Part shown: positions 43,700 to 52,741 of the stretch, piece by piece
Numbering within the stretch: the first letter of the stretch is position 1
Layout: the number at the start of each line of letters is the position of its first letter
Assembly (NCBI GenBank): GCA_900319645.1
Contig: ONPG01000020.1
Span: 1-64,000 of the forward strand
Source: an uncultured Bacteroidales bacterium
GTDB lineage: Bacteria; Bacteroidota; Bacteroidia; Bacteroidales; Paludibacteraceae
Length of the DNA stretch: 64,000 nt
Direction of reading: 5' to 3'
The notes under the pieces: model-generated
What the model was told of the DNA's origin: nothing
Databases searched by the model: none
The model's input: only the letters and a program-made list of their open reading frames with translations
Program-made: the position numbers and the translations under genes

Positions 43700-44770
43700 A
43701 TGACCAGTGAACAAACTGAAATAAACACGATCGTCGAAGACGAGCTCTGGGAGCGTTGGCGATGCGAGGTGGACAAAGGTCAAGGCAAAGAACGCGTTGA
43801 CAAATACCTGGCGGAGCACATGACCAACACCAGCCGCAACCGCATCCAAACGGCTGCTGATGCCGGCAACGTCTGGGTCAACGGCAAACCCGTCGCCAGC
43901 AGCTACAAAGTCAAACCGGGCGACGTAGTGCAAGTGCTCCTCGACCATGAGCCACACGACTTCACCATCACGCCGGAGAACATCCCGCTCGATATCGTCT
44001 ATGAGGACGAAGACGTGCTGGTGGTCAACAAGCCAGCAGGGCTGGTGGTTCATCCCGGTCACGGAAACTACGAGCACACCCTGCTCCACGCCTTGGCTTG
44101 GCACTTCAGCCATGAGTCATCAGCCATCACCAACCACCAATCACCAATCGATATCAACGACCCTTCGATTGGTTTGGTACACCGCATTGACAAGGACACC
44201 AGCGGCCTGCTACTGATAGCCAAGACGCCGGAAGCCAAAGCGAACCTCGGCAAGCAGTTTTTCGACCACACCACCGAGCGCACCTACAACGCCCTCGTCT
44301 GGGGGACGTTCCGGGAGGACAGCGGTACGATTGAAGGAGCCTTGGCACGCGACAACAGAGACCGGACTATCTACCGCGTATGGGATCCCGAGGAATGTCC
44401 GCAGGCCAAAGAGGCAGTGACCCACTGGCAGGTGCTCGAACGATTCCCTTACGTCACACTCGTCGAGTGCAAGCTGGAGACCGGACGCACCCACCAGATA
44501 CGCGTGCACATGAAACATATAGGTCACCCGCTCTTCGCCGACGAGAAATACGGCGGAATGGAGATCCTCAAAGGACTGCGAACCCAGAAATACAAACAAT
44601 ATATCGAAAACTGCTTTGCGCTGTGCCCTCGCCAAGTGCTGCATGCGCGCACCTTGGGATTCACCCATCCGCGAACCGGCGAACGGATGCTTTTTGACAG
44701 CCAATGGCCGGAAGATATGACCAACCTGATTAACAAATGGAGGAATTATGAGCCAAATACTTTGGGTTGA
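43700..44770 (+). CDS. rluD: RluD-family rRNA pseudouridine synthase
   Basis: A 356-residue enzyme. An N-terminal S4 RNA-binding domain (ERVDKYLAEHMTNTSRNRIQ) is followed by the catalytic domain with LVHRIDKDTSGLLLIAK, whose HRxDxxTSG Asp is the catalytic residue, and TGRTHQIRVHMKHIGHPLFAD. RluD makes pseudouridines in helix 69 of 23S rRNA; paralogs exist, so the target is inferred. Residues 137-150 (SHESSAITNHQSPI) are an insert encoded by a heptamer-period repeat. The 3' end overlaps porX by 23 nt. Confidence 0.92.
   Translation: MTSEQTEINTIVEDELWERWRCEVDKGQGKERVDKYLAEHMTNTSRNRIQTAADAGNVWVNGKPVASSYKVKPGDVVQVLLDHEPHDFTITPENIPLDIVYEDEDVLVVNKPAGLVVHPGHGNYEHTLLHALAWHFSHESSAITNHQSPIDINDPSIGLVHRIDKDTSGLLLIAKTPEAKANLGKQFFDHTTERTYNALVWGTFREDSGTIEGALARDNRDRTIYRVWDPEECPQAKEAVTHWQVLERFPYVTLVECKLETGRTHQIRVHMKHIGHPLFADEKYGGMEILKGLRTQKYKQYIENCFALCPRQVLHARTLGFTHPRTGERMLFDSQWPEDMTNLINKWRNYEPNTLG
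44109..44150. repeat. Heptamer-period repeat inside rluD
   Basis: Units GAGTCAT, CAGCCAT, CACCAAC, CACCAAT and CACCAAT encode SHESSAITNHQSPI, in frame. Confidence 0.8.
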
Positions 44771-46313
44771 CGACGAAATAGATTTGTTGCAACCGTATAT
44801 CATCTATCTGAGTAGCAAAGGGTACAACGTAGTGACCGCCACCAATGGGCAGGACGCTTTGGACCGTTTCAGAAACGCAGAGGGAGAGACTATCGACATC
44901 GTCTTTCTCGATGAGAACATGCCGGGTTTGACAGGACTGGAGACGCTGCAGGAGATCAAACGCCTTCGGCCGGACGTGCCCGTAGTGATGATCACCAAGA
45001 GCGAGGAAGAGCACATCATGGAGCAGGCGATAGGCGAGAAGATTGCCGACTACCTGATCAAACCCGTCAACCCCAACCAGATCCTGCTGTGCCTCAAGAA
45101 ACATATCCACCAGCAGGCTATCGTGAGCGAACACGCACGCGACAACTACCGCCAGGAGTGGAGCGACATCTCCTATATGATCGACACCGCCGCCACACCC
45201 GACGAATGGAAAGCCGTGGAGCGAACCCTCAGCCACTGGGACATCGAACTCGAGAACTCCCCTATGCGCAGCATGCTCGAAGACCAGCGCGCACAAGCCA
45301 ATGCCGCCTTCGGCAAATGGGTGCAGAAAAACTATGTGGAGATAGTGGAAAACCGCAAGCCGAAAGCCGAGAGCCAGAGCGAAGTGGTCATGTCGCCGGA
45401 TGTGATGAAACACACGGTCTTCCCACTGCTCGACAAAGGCGAGAAAGTGCTGCTATGCGTCATCGACAACTTCCGCTACGACCAGTGGAAGACCATTCAG
45501 CCGCTCCTCAGCGAGTTCTACACCATCCGTCAGGAAGAGCAGTATTTCTCTATCCTGCCCACCGCTACCCAATACGCCCGCAACGCTATTTTCTCCGGAC
45601 TGCTCCCGTTGCAGATTCAGGAGATGTACCCGCAACTGTGGGTGGAGGAAGGCGACGAAGATAGCAAGAACCAATATGAGAAAGAGCTGGTGCAGACCCT
45701 TCTCGACCGTTACCGCCGACGTGAGACCTTCAGCTATTGGAAAGTCAACGAGAGCGATTTCTGCGAGCGCGTAACCGCCCAACTCAAAGGCGCCAAGACA
45801 CCGCTTAACATCGTGGTTTTCAATTTCATAGACATGCTTTCCCACTCGCGTACCGAGAGCAAGATGATGCGCGAACTGGCGAACGACGAAGCGGCATACC
45901 GCAGTCTGACCCTCAGCTGGTTCCGCCATTCGCCGACCCATCGTCTCCTCAGCCGGGCTGCCGAACTGGGTTTCACACTCGTCCTCACCACCGACCACGG
46001 TACCACACGCGTCAAGAACGCCGTGCAGATCATTGCCGACAAGAACACCAACACCAATATCCGCTACAAAGTGGGCAAAGCGCTCAACTGCAACAGCAAG
46101 AACATCATGACTATCGACCAGCCCAAGCGCGTCGGACTGCCCTGCCCAAACGTCAGCAGCAGCTATATGTTCTGCACAGGAAGCGATTTCTTCGCCTACC
46201 CCAACCAGTTCAACTATTACGCCCAGTACTACCGCAACACGTTCCAGCATGGCGGTATCTCGCTGGAGGAGATGATTGTTCCGCTGGTCACCATGGTGCC
46301 GAAAGGAAATTGA
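44748..46313 (+). CDS. porX: PorX-type response regulator with a PglZ domain
   Basis: A 521-residue regulator. Residues 1-120 are a receiver domain (ILWVDDEIDLL, phospho-acceptor Asp55 in VFLDENMPG, Lys105 in YLIKPV). The rest is a PglZ/alkaline-phosphatase-like domain (VIDNFRYDQWKTIQPLLSEF, VVFNFIDMLSHSRTES, LVLTTDHGTTRVKNA). In Porphyromonas gingivalis PorX with PorY controls the T9SS genes, and the PglZ part has nucleotide phosphodiesterase activity. This agrees with the T9SS-type surface proteins in this window. The partner kinase is not present here. Confidence 0.94.
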   Translation: MSQILWVDDEIDLLQPYIIYLSSKGYNVVTATNGQDALDRFRNAEGETIDIVFLDENMPGLTGLETLQEIKRLRPDVPVVMITKSEEEHIMEQAIGEKIADYLIKPVNPNQILLCLKKHIHQQAIVSEHARDNYRQEWSDISYMIDTAATPDEWKAVERTLSHWDIELENSPMRSMLEDQRAQANAAFGKWVQKNYVEIVENRKPKAESQSEVVMSPDVMKHTVFPLLDKGEKVLLCVIDNFRYDQWKTIQPLLSEFYTIRQEEQYFSILPTATQYARNAIFSGLLPLQIQEMYPQLWVEEGDEDSKNQYEKELVQTLLDRYRRRETFSYWKVNESDFCERVTAQLKGAKTPLNIVVFNFIDMLSHSRTESKMMRELANDEAAYRSLTLSWFRHSPTHRLLSRAAELGFTLVLTTDHGTTRVKNAVQIIADKNTNTNIRYKVGKALNCNSKNIMTIDQPKRVGLPCPNVSSSYMFCTGSDFFAYPNQFNYYAQYYRNTFQHGGISLEEMIVPLVTMVPKGN

Positions 46314-46331
46314 CCAAACGACGCATGACCA

Positions 46332-47252
46332 ATGAGCAATAAACCGTCACATAGCTTCTTTCGGTTCGTGGGCTGGCTGATGCTGGCGGCTATCGGCTTG
46401 CTGCTGTGGCTGGCACTCAGCCACGGCACTCCGCCTACGGCGGAAGAACTGGCGGACAAACCCCACCGTCTCACCGTCCTCACGTGGAACACCGCACGCA
46501 TGGGCAATTTCGAAAAACCCTCGAAAAACAAAGTCCTGCAATTCCTTCTGGAGCAGGACGCAGACGTGATCTGTTTGCAGGAAGTGGATGTCTATAAGGT
46601 CTCGCGCTACCTGACCTTGCCGGAAGTGAAAAATGCTCTGGGTGCCAAATACCGCTACTCCTATATCGATTTCTCGGTCTATAACAAATGGCACCAGTTC
46701 GGCACGATGGTGTGGAGCAAGTATCCGCTCATTCATAAGCAAAGTATTCACTACGAGACACGCGGCAACCTCTCCAACCGCTGCGACCTCGTCGTCGGGA
46801 GCGATACCATCCGCCTTTTCAACAACCATCTGGAATCATATAGTTTCGAGCGGCAGGACTTTCAGGAGGCAGAGACACTGCGCAACTACGAAGGCGTACG
46901 ATCGTCTGCCCGCAACCTGGAGGAAAAATGGAAACGTGCCCGTCCGCTCAGACGCGAACAGGCACGTATAGTGCGCAAGGAAATCAAGGCCAGTCCTTAT
47001 CCCGTAATCGTGGTGGGTGATTTCAATTCCACGCCCCTCAGCTATGCCTACCAGACTATCCGGTGCGGGCTGCATGACGCATGGGCGGAAACCAGTTGGG
47101 GCAGATGGGGTACGACCTGCAAGAAAGGTCTTCTCGGCGTACACATCGACTATATTCTCTCCTCCCCAACCATCGTCCCTGTCAGTTGTACTATCCGCAG
47201 GGATGCAACGGGTTCGGATCACTGGCCTGTCGTCGCCACCTTAGCCTGGTAA
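46332..47252 (+). CDS. Endonuclease/exonuclease/phosphatase-family membrane-anchored protein
   Basis: A 306-residue protein: an N-terminal membrane segment (FVGWLMLAAIGLLLWLAL) and an EEP hydrolase domain outside. Catalytic landmarks are LTWNTARMGN, DVICLQEVDV (metal-binding Glu), VVGDFNSTPLSYAY and GSDHWPVVA. Substrates of EEP proteins range from DNA to phospholipids, and this one is not assigned. In many Bacteroidota it lies next to a rhomboid gene, as it does here, though convergent. It is the last gene of the PASTA-rluD-porX operon. Confidence 0.88.
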   Translation: MSNKPSHSFFRFVGWLMLAAIGLLLWLALSHGTPPTAEELADKPHRLTVLTWNTARMGNFEKPSKNKVLQFLLEQDADVICLQEVDVYKVSRYLTLPEVKNALGAKYRYSYIDFSVYNKWHQFGTMVWSKYPLIHKQSIHYETRGNLSNRCDLVVGSDTIRLFNNHLESYSFERQDFQEAETLRNYEGVRSSARNLEEKWKRARPLRREQARIVRKEIKASPYPVIVVGDFNSTPLSYAYQTIRCGLHDAWAETSWGRWGTTCKKGLLGVHIDYILSSPTIVPVSCTIRRDATGSDHWPVVATLAW

Positions 47253-47307
47253 TTTTCAATTTTCAACTTTCAACTTTCAACTTTCAACTTTCAATTTTCA
47301 ATTTTCC
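47252..47307. repeat. Heptamer-period repeat between convergent EEP and rhomboid genes
   Basis: AATTTTC, AATTTTC, AACTTTC (four times), AATTTTC, AATTTTC: the longest tract in the window. It fills the whole 56-nt gap. No hairpin terminator is seen there. Confidence 0.9.
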
Positions 47308-47308
47308 A

Positions 47309-48079
47309 TCACCTTTCCCCTTTATGGTAATGGTACCCGCCGAAACGGTCGTTGTCGGTGCTATCAAGGCGTGTGTGGCTGTCCTTGCCTTTGAACAGGC
47401 TGCGGAACCAATCCACTATCTTCGGCTCATGCCAGTCGTGCTTACGCCACCATAAAATCAGCAGCCATCCGAACAACATACCACCCAGATGGGCGAAATG
47501 CGCCACATTGTCCGCCGTGAATCCAGCTACCGAACCCAGACCGGCAAACAACTCAAATGCTGCATAAAATATAACGAACACGCGTGCGCGTATGGGCACA
47601 GGTATAAATAGGATATACAAGGGCACATCCGGATAGAGCCATCCAAAAGCGAACAGGATACCGAACACGGCACCCGAGGCACCGATGGTATTGATGGCGG
47701 CAGCGTATTGCGCCAAAGCCGCAGCTCCGTAATGGCCGCTCATCTCACTCAGCATGAGCGCCCAGACCGCCTCCTGAACCACCGCTGCACCCAAACCGCA
47801 AACCAGGTAGTAAATCAGAAATCTCCGCTCGCCCCATTCGTTCTCAATCATCGGACCGAACATCCACACCGCAAACATGTTGCAGATGATATGACTCAGG
47901 TTCGCGTGAAGGAACATGTAGCTAAACGGCTGCCACCAATGGAAGGTGGACGCGGACACGAAATGCAAACCGCACAAATAATTCAAATCCACTCCATAAC
48001 GCTGCATGATGTCAGCGAGCAGATAGATTACAAAATTGGCTATCAACAGATAGCGCGTCACTGTAGGTAAATTTCTCAT
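47309..48079 (-). CDS. Rhomboid family intramembrane serine protease
   Basis: A 256-residue membrane protein. The start at 48079 (MRNLPTVTRYLLIANFVIYL) is preferred to 48118, since a -7 box lies between them. Six to seven membrane segments. The catalytic Ser is in IGASGAVFG and the His in ADNVAHFAHLGG. SYMFLHANLSHIICNMFAVW is the conserved loop with HxxxH/N. It cleaves membrane proteins within the bilayer; substrates unknown. The C-terminal tail is cytoplasmic and polar. Confidence 0.93.
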   Translation of the reverse strand: MRNLPTVTRYLLIANFVIYLLADIMQRYGVDLNYLCGLHFVSASTFHWWQPFSYMFLHANLSHIICNMFAVWMFGPMIENEWGERRFLIYYLVCGLGAAVVQEAVWALMLSEMSGHYGAAALAQYAAAINTIGASGAVFGILFAFGWLYPDVPLYILFIPVPIRARVFVIFYAAFELFAGLGSVAGFTADNVAHFAHLGGMLFGWLLILWWRKHDWHEPKIVDWFRSLFKGKDSHTRLDSTDNDRFGGYHYHKGER

Positions 48080-48087
48080 AACGGGTG

Positions 48088-48095
48088 CAAAAGTA
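48088..48095 (-). promoter_or_regulatory. -7 box of the rhomboid gene
   Basis: TACTTTTG on the minus strand, ending 8 nt before the ATG, so the mRNA would be almost leaderless. The -33 at the 20-nt distance reads ATG instead of TTG. Confidence 0.55.
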
Positions 48096-48188
48096 CTACT
48101 TTTCTTTGATATAATCATACTAAAAATGCACTTTTATACCCAAAAAGCACTATTTTTCAATAAAAAGCGTTTTTTTTTGTAAAAAATG

Positions 48189-48219
48189 TTTGTAGATTAA
48201 AGAAATTTTTGTAACTTTG
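48189..48219 (+). promoter_or_regulatory. Promoter of the HU gene
   Basis: TTTG at 48189-48192, 19-nt spacer, TAACTTTG at 48212-48219, then a leader of about 55 nt. Confidence 0.75.
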
Positions 48220-48281
48220 CCCCGATTTTTGGAAGAAACTCCAATCAACTAACTTTTTTAATAATTTCAAAATCCAGGATT

Positions 48282-48545
48282 ATGAACAAGCAAGGACTTA
48301 TTGAAGCAGTTGCAGCTAAGGCTCAGGTTAGCAAAGCTGAGGCATCCAAGGTTCTCGACGCAGCTCTTGAGGCTGCTGTTGAGGCAGTAAAAAAAGGTGA
48401 GGGCGTACAGCTCGTTGGCTACCTGACTCTCACTCCGGTTCAGAAACCGGCTCGTCAGGCTAAGAATCCGCGTACCGGTGCAGTAGTTAACGTTCCGGCT
48501 AAGCAGGTTGTTAAGGCTAAACTCGGTGCTAAATTTGCTCTCTAA
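48282..48545 (+). CDS. HU-family DNA-binding protein
   Basis: An 87-residue nucleoid protein: MNKQGLIEAVAAKAQVSKAE, and the DNA-binding arm with the KNPRTGAVVNVPAKQ motif that carries the intercalating proline region. The strand before the arm reads VQLVGYLTLTPVQKPARQ in place of the usual VxLxGFGTF..., a modest variant. It bends DNA as a dimer. It has its own strong promoter and a terminator after it. Confidence 0.94.
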   Translation: MNKQGLIEAVAAKAQVSKAEASKVLDAALEAAVEAVKKGEGVQLVGYLTLTPVQKPARQAKNPRTGAVVNVPAKQVVKAKLGAKFAL

Positions 48546-48565
48546 TCAGGCAATTTAATTTCACC

Positions 48566-48600
48566 AACGAGTTGCTCTGCAAAACGGGCAACTCGTTTTG
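48566..48600 (+). terminator. Terminator of the HU gene
   Basis: Perfect 10-bp stem AACGAGTTGC / GCAACTCGTT with a 12-nt loop and a short T run. Confidence 0.75.
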
Positions 48601-48661
48601 CGTCTGTTTATTTTAATTGGGACCGGCGTACTCGGTACTGCGTCCCATCGTACATTTATTT

Positions 48662-49228
48662 ATGTTAAACATCATTTTATGCGGTGCCCCGGGAAGCGGC
48701 AAAGGCACCCAATCCGAACTCATTGTTAAGAAATACGGCCTGCAGCACCTCTCTACAGGCGATGTGCTGCGTGCTGAAATTGCCAAAGGCAGCGAACTGG
48801 GCAAACAGATTGATGCCCTCATCTCACAGGGAAACCTCGTGCCGGACGATATGATGTACGGCGTCATCGAGAACTATATCTCCTCCCTCCCTGCTGACTG
48901 CAAAGGTACTATCTTCGACGGCTATCCGCGTACCGTGTCGCAAGCCGAGTCGCTGACCCGACTGCTCAAGAAATACGGCATGGAAGCTGTCATGATCGAC
49001 CTGCTGGTGGACGAACAGCTCCTTATACAACGCCTCATCGAGCGTGGCAAAGTGAGCGGTCGTGCCGATGACAACCTCAATACGATCCGTCACCGCATTG
49101 CCGTCTATCACAACCAGACCGAACCTATCGCACATTACTACCTCCACCACGGCAACTACGTCGCTGTCAACGGTAACCACTGCGTGGATGACGTCTTCCT
49201 CCAGATTGAGCGAATCCTGGATAAGTAA
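48662..49228 (+). CDS. adk: Adenylate kinase
   Basis: A 188-residue enzyme that equilibrates ATP, AMP and ADP. P-loop GAPGSGKGTQ at residues 7-16, AMP site HLSTGDVLR, FDGYPRTVSQAE, and RGKVSGRADDNLNTI. It is the short form without the zinc-lid insert, usual in Bacteroidota. The start at 48662 (MLNIILCGAPG) is chosen over 48617. A hairpin GGGAC/GTCCC (48619-48646) precedes the start. Confidence 0.96.
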   Translation: MLNIILCGAPGSGKGTQSELIVKKYGLQHLSTGDVLRAEIAKGSELGKQIDALISQGNLVPDDMMYGVIENYISSLPADCKGTIFDGYPRTVSQAESLTRLLKKYGMEAVMIDLLVDEQLLIQRLIERGKVSGRADDNLNTIRHRIAVYHNQTEPIAHYYLHHGNYVAVNGNHCVDDVFLQIERILDK

Positions 49229-49230
49229 AA

Positions 49231-49260
49231 TTGGCTATTAGCTATTGGCTGTTAGCTAAA
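49231..49260. repeat. Heptamer-period repeat between adk and obg
   Basis: Units GGCTATT, AGCTATT, GGCTGTT and AGCTAAA in series, directly after the adk stop. Confidence 0.8.
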
Positions 49261-49301
49261 TAGGGCACTTTAAATTGATAATTTGTAAAATCGGACTTAC
49301 C

Positions 49302-50486
49302 ATGGCTGGAAATTTTATCGACTACGTGAAAATCTACTGCCGCTCCGGCAAGGGCGGCGCAGGGTGTATGCACCTCCATCGTGCCAAATATCTGCCGAAA
49401 GGCGGACCTGACGGCGGTGATGGCGGCAAAGGCGGGTCGGTAATCCTCCATGGCAACCGGAACCTTTGGACCCTGCTCCACCTCAAGTACCAGAAACATA
49501 TCATGGCTACCGACGGTGGCAAGGGCGGACAGAGCCGCTCGTTCGGCAAAGATGGCGAGGACAAGATTATCGAAGTGCCTTGCGGTACTGTCGTCTATGA
49601 CGGCGAGACCGGTGAGTTTATCTGCGAGGTCAAGCACCACGACGAACGGGTCGTTCTCCTCAAAGGCGGACGCGGCGGATTGGGCAACTGGCATTTCCGT
49701 ACGGCTACCAACCAGGCTCCGCGTTACGCCCAACCGGGCGAACCGGCACAGGAGCGTACGGTGATCATGCAACTCAAGGTGCTGGCGGATGTGGGTCTCG
49801 TAGGTTTCCCCAATGCCGGCAAATCGACACTATTGAGCGTTGTCTCTGCCGCCAAGCCCGAGATAGCCGACTATCCCTTCACCACGTTGACGCCCCAATT
49901 GGGTATCGTCTCCTACCGCGACGGACGGTCGTTCTGTATGGCAGATATACCCGGTATCATCGAGGGTGCCAGCGAAGGCAAAGGACTCGGACTGAGGTTC
50001 CTCCGCCATATCGAGCGCAATGCGGTGCTCCTCTTCATGGTGCCGGCTACCAGCCCGGACATCATCGCGGAGTATAACATCCTTCTCCGCGAACTGGAGC
50101 AATACAACCCCGAACTGCTCACCAAGGCACGTATCCTCGCTGTCAGCAAGACCGACATGCCGCGGGTGGACGAAGAGGGCAACCCGATGCCGGCTATTGA
50201 TTACGACCGCTTGAGCAAGGAGCTGGACATCCAAGTTCTCCCGATTTCATCGGTAAAAAACGAAGGTATCGATGTCCTCAAAGATGCGCTTTGGGTAGAG
50301 CTCAACAAAGAGCAGAACCAAGTCATCGAGATCTCCCATGCGCCAATCGACATCACGGTCATTGAAAAGGACGAAAATGACCAAATGGTAGATGACCAAA
50401 TGGTAAATGAGGAGACCATCTATCTCAACGAGGTAGAGGAAGAATGGGACCTCGACAAATACAAAGGTATCGGTTGGGACGAGTGA
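49302..50486 (+). CDS. obgE: GTPase Obg (CgtA)
   Basis: A 394-residue ribosome-assembly GTPase. The glycine-rich Obg fold ([35 protein letters not shown]) is followed by the G domain: G1 [10 protein letters not shown]2 region [13 protein letters not shown]3 DIPGI, and [10 protein letters not shown] for the guanine site. The C-terminus is acidic and lacks the OCT domain. A 15-nt duplication gives [10 protein letters not shown]. The start at 49302 matches homologs. Confidence 0.95.
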   Translation: MAGNFIDYVKIYCRSGKGGAGCMHLHRAKYLPKGGPDGGDGGKGGSVILHGNRNLWTLLHLKYQKHIMATDGGKGGQSRSFGKDGEDKIIEVPCGTVVYDGETGEFICEVKHHDERVVLLKGGRGGLGNWHFRTATNQAPRYAQPGEPAQERTVIMQLKVLADVGLVGFPNAGKSTLLSVVSAAKPEIADYPFTTLTPQLGIVSYRDGRSFCMADIPGIIEGASEGKGLGLRFLRHIERNAVLLFMVPATSPDIIAEYNILLRELEQYNPELLTKARILAVSKTDMPRVDEEGNPMPAIDYDRLSKELDIQVLPISSVKNEGIDVLKDALWVELNKEQNQVIEISHAPIDITVIEKDENDQMVDDQMVNEETIYLNEVEEEWDLDKYKGIGWDE

Positions 50487-50488
50487 CG

Positions 50489-50526
50489 GTAATTGATAAT
50501 TGACAATTGAGAATGGACAATTGAGG
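50489..50526. repeat. Heptamer-period repeat between obg and the ClC gene
   Basis: AATTGAT, AATTGAC, AATTGAG, AATGGAC and AATTGAG in series. It ends with GAGG directly before the ClC ATG and so also supplies an SD-like element. Confidence 0.85.
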
Positions 50527-52308
50527 ATGAAGTGGTATGACCAACTCATAGAATGGAGAGAGAAACATCTCAGCGAGAAGCACTTGGTGTTGCTCCTCTC
50601 GTTTTTTGTGGGTGTGTTCTCCTCTTTTGCGGCGGCGATACTGAAATCGTTTATCCACCTCATTCAGTGGGTTGTGGAGGAGCAGCTTATCGGCGACGGC
50701 AATACATGGTGGTACCTCATCACTCCCTTCATCGGTATCACGCTGGCGGCGTTGTTTGTCAGGTATGTCGTGCGCGACGACATCAGCCACGGTATCACCA
50801 AGATCCTCTACGCTATCTCCCAGCGCAAATCGATCATCAAGGCGCACAACATGTGGTCATCTATCATCGGTTCGGGACTGACCATCGGTTTCGGTGGATC
50901 GGTCGGAGCCGAGGCACCTATTGTCCTCACCGGAGCTGCCATCGGTTCTAACCTCGCCAAAGCCTTCCGGCTCAACCAGAAGACCATGATGCTCATGATC
51001 GCCTGCGGTGCCGCGGGTGCCATTGGCGGTATCTTCAAAGCCCCCATCGCCGGACTGGTCTTCACGCTCGAGGTGCTGATGATGGACCTGACCATGACCT
51101 CGGTAGCGCCGCTGCTGATCTCCTCGGTCACCGCCACGGCTATCTCGTATATCCTCACCGGCATGGACCCAATGTTCCCGCTCGACAACTACGAGGATTT
51201 TGCGGTCAGCCGTATCCCCTGGTACTTGATTTTAGGTGCGGTCTGCGGATTTGTCAGCCTCTATTTCACAAGGGGCATGAACCGTCTGGAGAGGTGGTTC
51301 AAACATTCCGTCACCAACATGGGTGCCAAACTGCTCATCGGAGGTGCTACGCTGAGCGTGCTTATCTTCATCTTCCCGCCCCTATACGGTGAAGGCTACG
51401 ACGTCATCCGCCAACTCATCAACGGCGATTGTATGTCCGCTCTGGAGAACAGTCCGCTTGAGCACAACGAATGGGCGGCACGCAACGGCTATTGGCTCCT
51501 GCTGACCTATTTCGGTTTTATCCTCCTGTTCAAGATCGTCGCTTCGGTTGCCACCAACGGAGCCGGAGGTGTAGGAGGTATCTTCGCGCCTTCGCTCTTC
51601 ATGGGAGCCGTCACCGGATTCCTCACGGCGCGTATCATGAATATGTCCGGTCTCTCGGTGCCCGAAGCTAACTTCGCCTTGGTCGGCATGGCGGGACTGA
51701 TGTCCGGCGTCATGCACGCCCCACTCACCGGCATCTTCCTCATCGCCGAACTGACGGGCGGCTACCACCTTTTCATGCCACTGATGATCGTCAGCGTCAT
51801 CTCCTATCTGACCATCATGCTTTTCGAGCCCCACTCGCTCTACGCCATGCGTCTGGCGCAGAAAGGCGAACTGCTCACCCACAACAAAGACCGTAACGTC
51901 CTCACTCTCCTCAAGATGGACAACGTCCTGGAGACCGACCTCACGGTTATCTTCCCCGAGATGACCCTTGGCGAACTGGTCAAAGTGATCTCCGAGAGCA
52001 AGCGCAATATCTTCCCCGTCATCGACCATGACGGCCGCCTGCGCGGTATCCTGCTGCTGGACGAGGTGCGCAATATCATGTTCCAACCCCGTCTCTACAA
52101 ACGTTTCACGGTGGGTCAGCTCATGACCTCTCCGCCTGCGGTCCTTCGCCATGACCTGCCGATGGAGAAAGTGATGGAGATATTCGAGGACACCGGTGCC
52201 TGGAACCTGCCCGTCGTCGATCAGCACCGCCGATACCTCGGCTTTGTCTCCAAATCCAAGATCTTCAACTCCTACCGCCACGTCCTCGTCCATTTCTCCG
52301 AGGAGTGA
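50527..52308 (+). CDS. ClC-family chloride channel/antiporter with CBS domains
   Basis: A 593-residue membrane protein. Selectivity motifs: GFGGSVGAEAPIV, which keeps the gating Glu, GAAGAIGGIFKAPIAGLVF, and GGVGGIFAPSLFMGA. About 11 helices, then two CBS domains (FPVIDHDGRLRGILLLDEV, then WNLPVVDQHRRYLGFVSKS). The gating Glu fits a Cl-/H+ antiporter. The start at 50527 (MKWYDQLIEWREK) is preceded by GAGG. It is probably co-transcribed with obg. Confidence 0.93.
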   Translation: MKWYDQLIEWREKHLSEKHLVLLLSFFVGVFSSFAAAILKSFIHLIQWVVEEQLIGDGNTWWYLITPFIGITLAALFVRYVVRDDISHGITKILYAISQRKSIIKAHNMWSSIIGSGLTIGFGGSVGAEAPIVLTGAAIGSNLAKAFRLNQKTMMLMIACGAAGAIGGIFKAPIAGLVFTLEVLMMDLTMTSVAPLLISSVTATAISYILTGMDPMFPLDNYEDFAVSRIPWYLILGAVCGFVSLYFTRGMNRLERWFKHSVTNMGAKLLIGGATLSVLIFIFPPLYGEGYDVIRQLINGDCMSALENSPLEHNEWAARNGYWLLLTYFGFILLFKIVASVATNGAGGVGGIFAPSLFMGAVTGFLTARIMNMSGLSVPEANFALVGMAGLMSGVMHAPLTGIFLIAELTGGYHLFMPLMIVSVISYLTIMLFEPHSLYAMRLAQKGELLTHNKDRNVLTLLKMDNVLETDLTVIFPEMTLGELVKVISESKRNIFPVIDHDGRLRGILLLDEVRNIMFQPRLYKRFTVGQLMTSPPAVLRHDLPMEKVMEIFEDTGAWNLPVVDQHRRYLGFVSKSKIFNSYRHVLVHFSEE

Positions 52309-52484
52309 TTCCGCCTGCCCTCCACTCATCCTTCCTGTCGTTTCCCTGCCCTGTGGGGAGCTTATGTAGGGTATCGTTTGTCTATCTCGATACCACATCG
52401 TTACCACTACGCAGGGTCATAGTACGATTTAGGATATTGGAATCAGAAAATCCCCCTGTCCCCCCTCAAGAACCGGGGCAATGA

Positions 52485-52592
52485 CATAGACCAGGTGACC
52501 ACCTGACCAACTCTTTTATTAAATCTCACCCACGCACGTATGTGTGTATGTATTTTTAAAAAAAGCTGGTCACCTGGTCACCTGGTCACCCT
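52485..52592. repeat. GGTCACCT repeats with inverted arms
   Basis: CAGGTGACCACCTGACCA on the left (about 52491-52508) faces CTGGTCAC repeated three times on the right (52566-52589). The centre has ACGCACGTATGTGTGTATGT. The arms can pair into a hairpin of about 100 nt. The rest of the gene-free stretch 52309-52651 shows nothing recognisable. Confidence 0.65.
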
Positions 52593-52651
52593 CTCTCTTT
52601 CCGCTTAATCACCTGTTTTTCTCATTTTCTCCCCAAAAATACATTTTTTTC

Positions 52652-52682
52652 TTGCACAATTAGAGAAAAAGTTGTATCTTTG
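52652..52682 (+). promoter_or_regulatory. Promoter of the BspA-like operon
   Basis: TTG 52652-52654, 20 nt, TATCTTTG 52675-52682. Confidence 0.85.
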
Positions 52683-52741
52683 CACCCGCATAGTGAAAAT
52701 CTATCATATTCCCATGAAATAATTTAAACAACAAATATATT

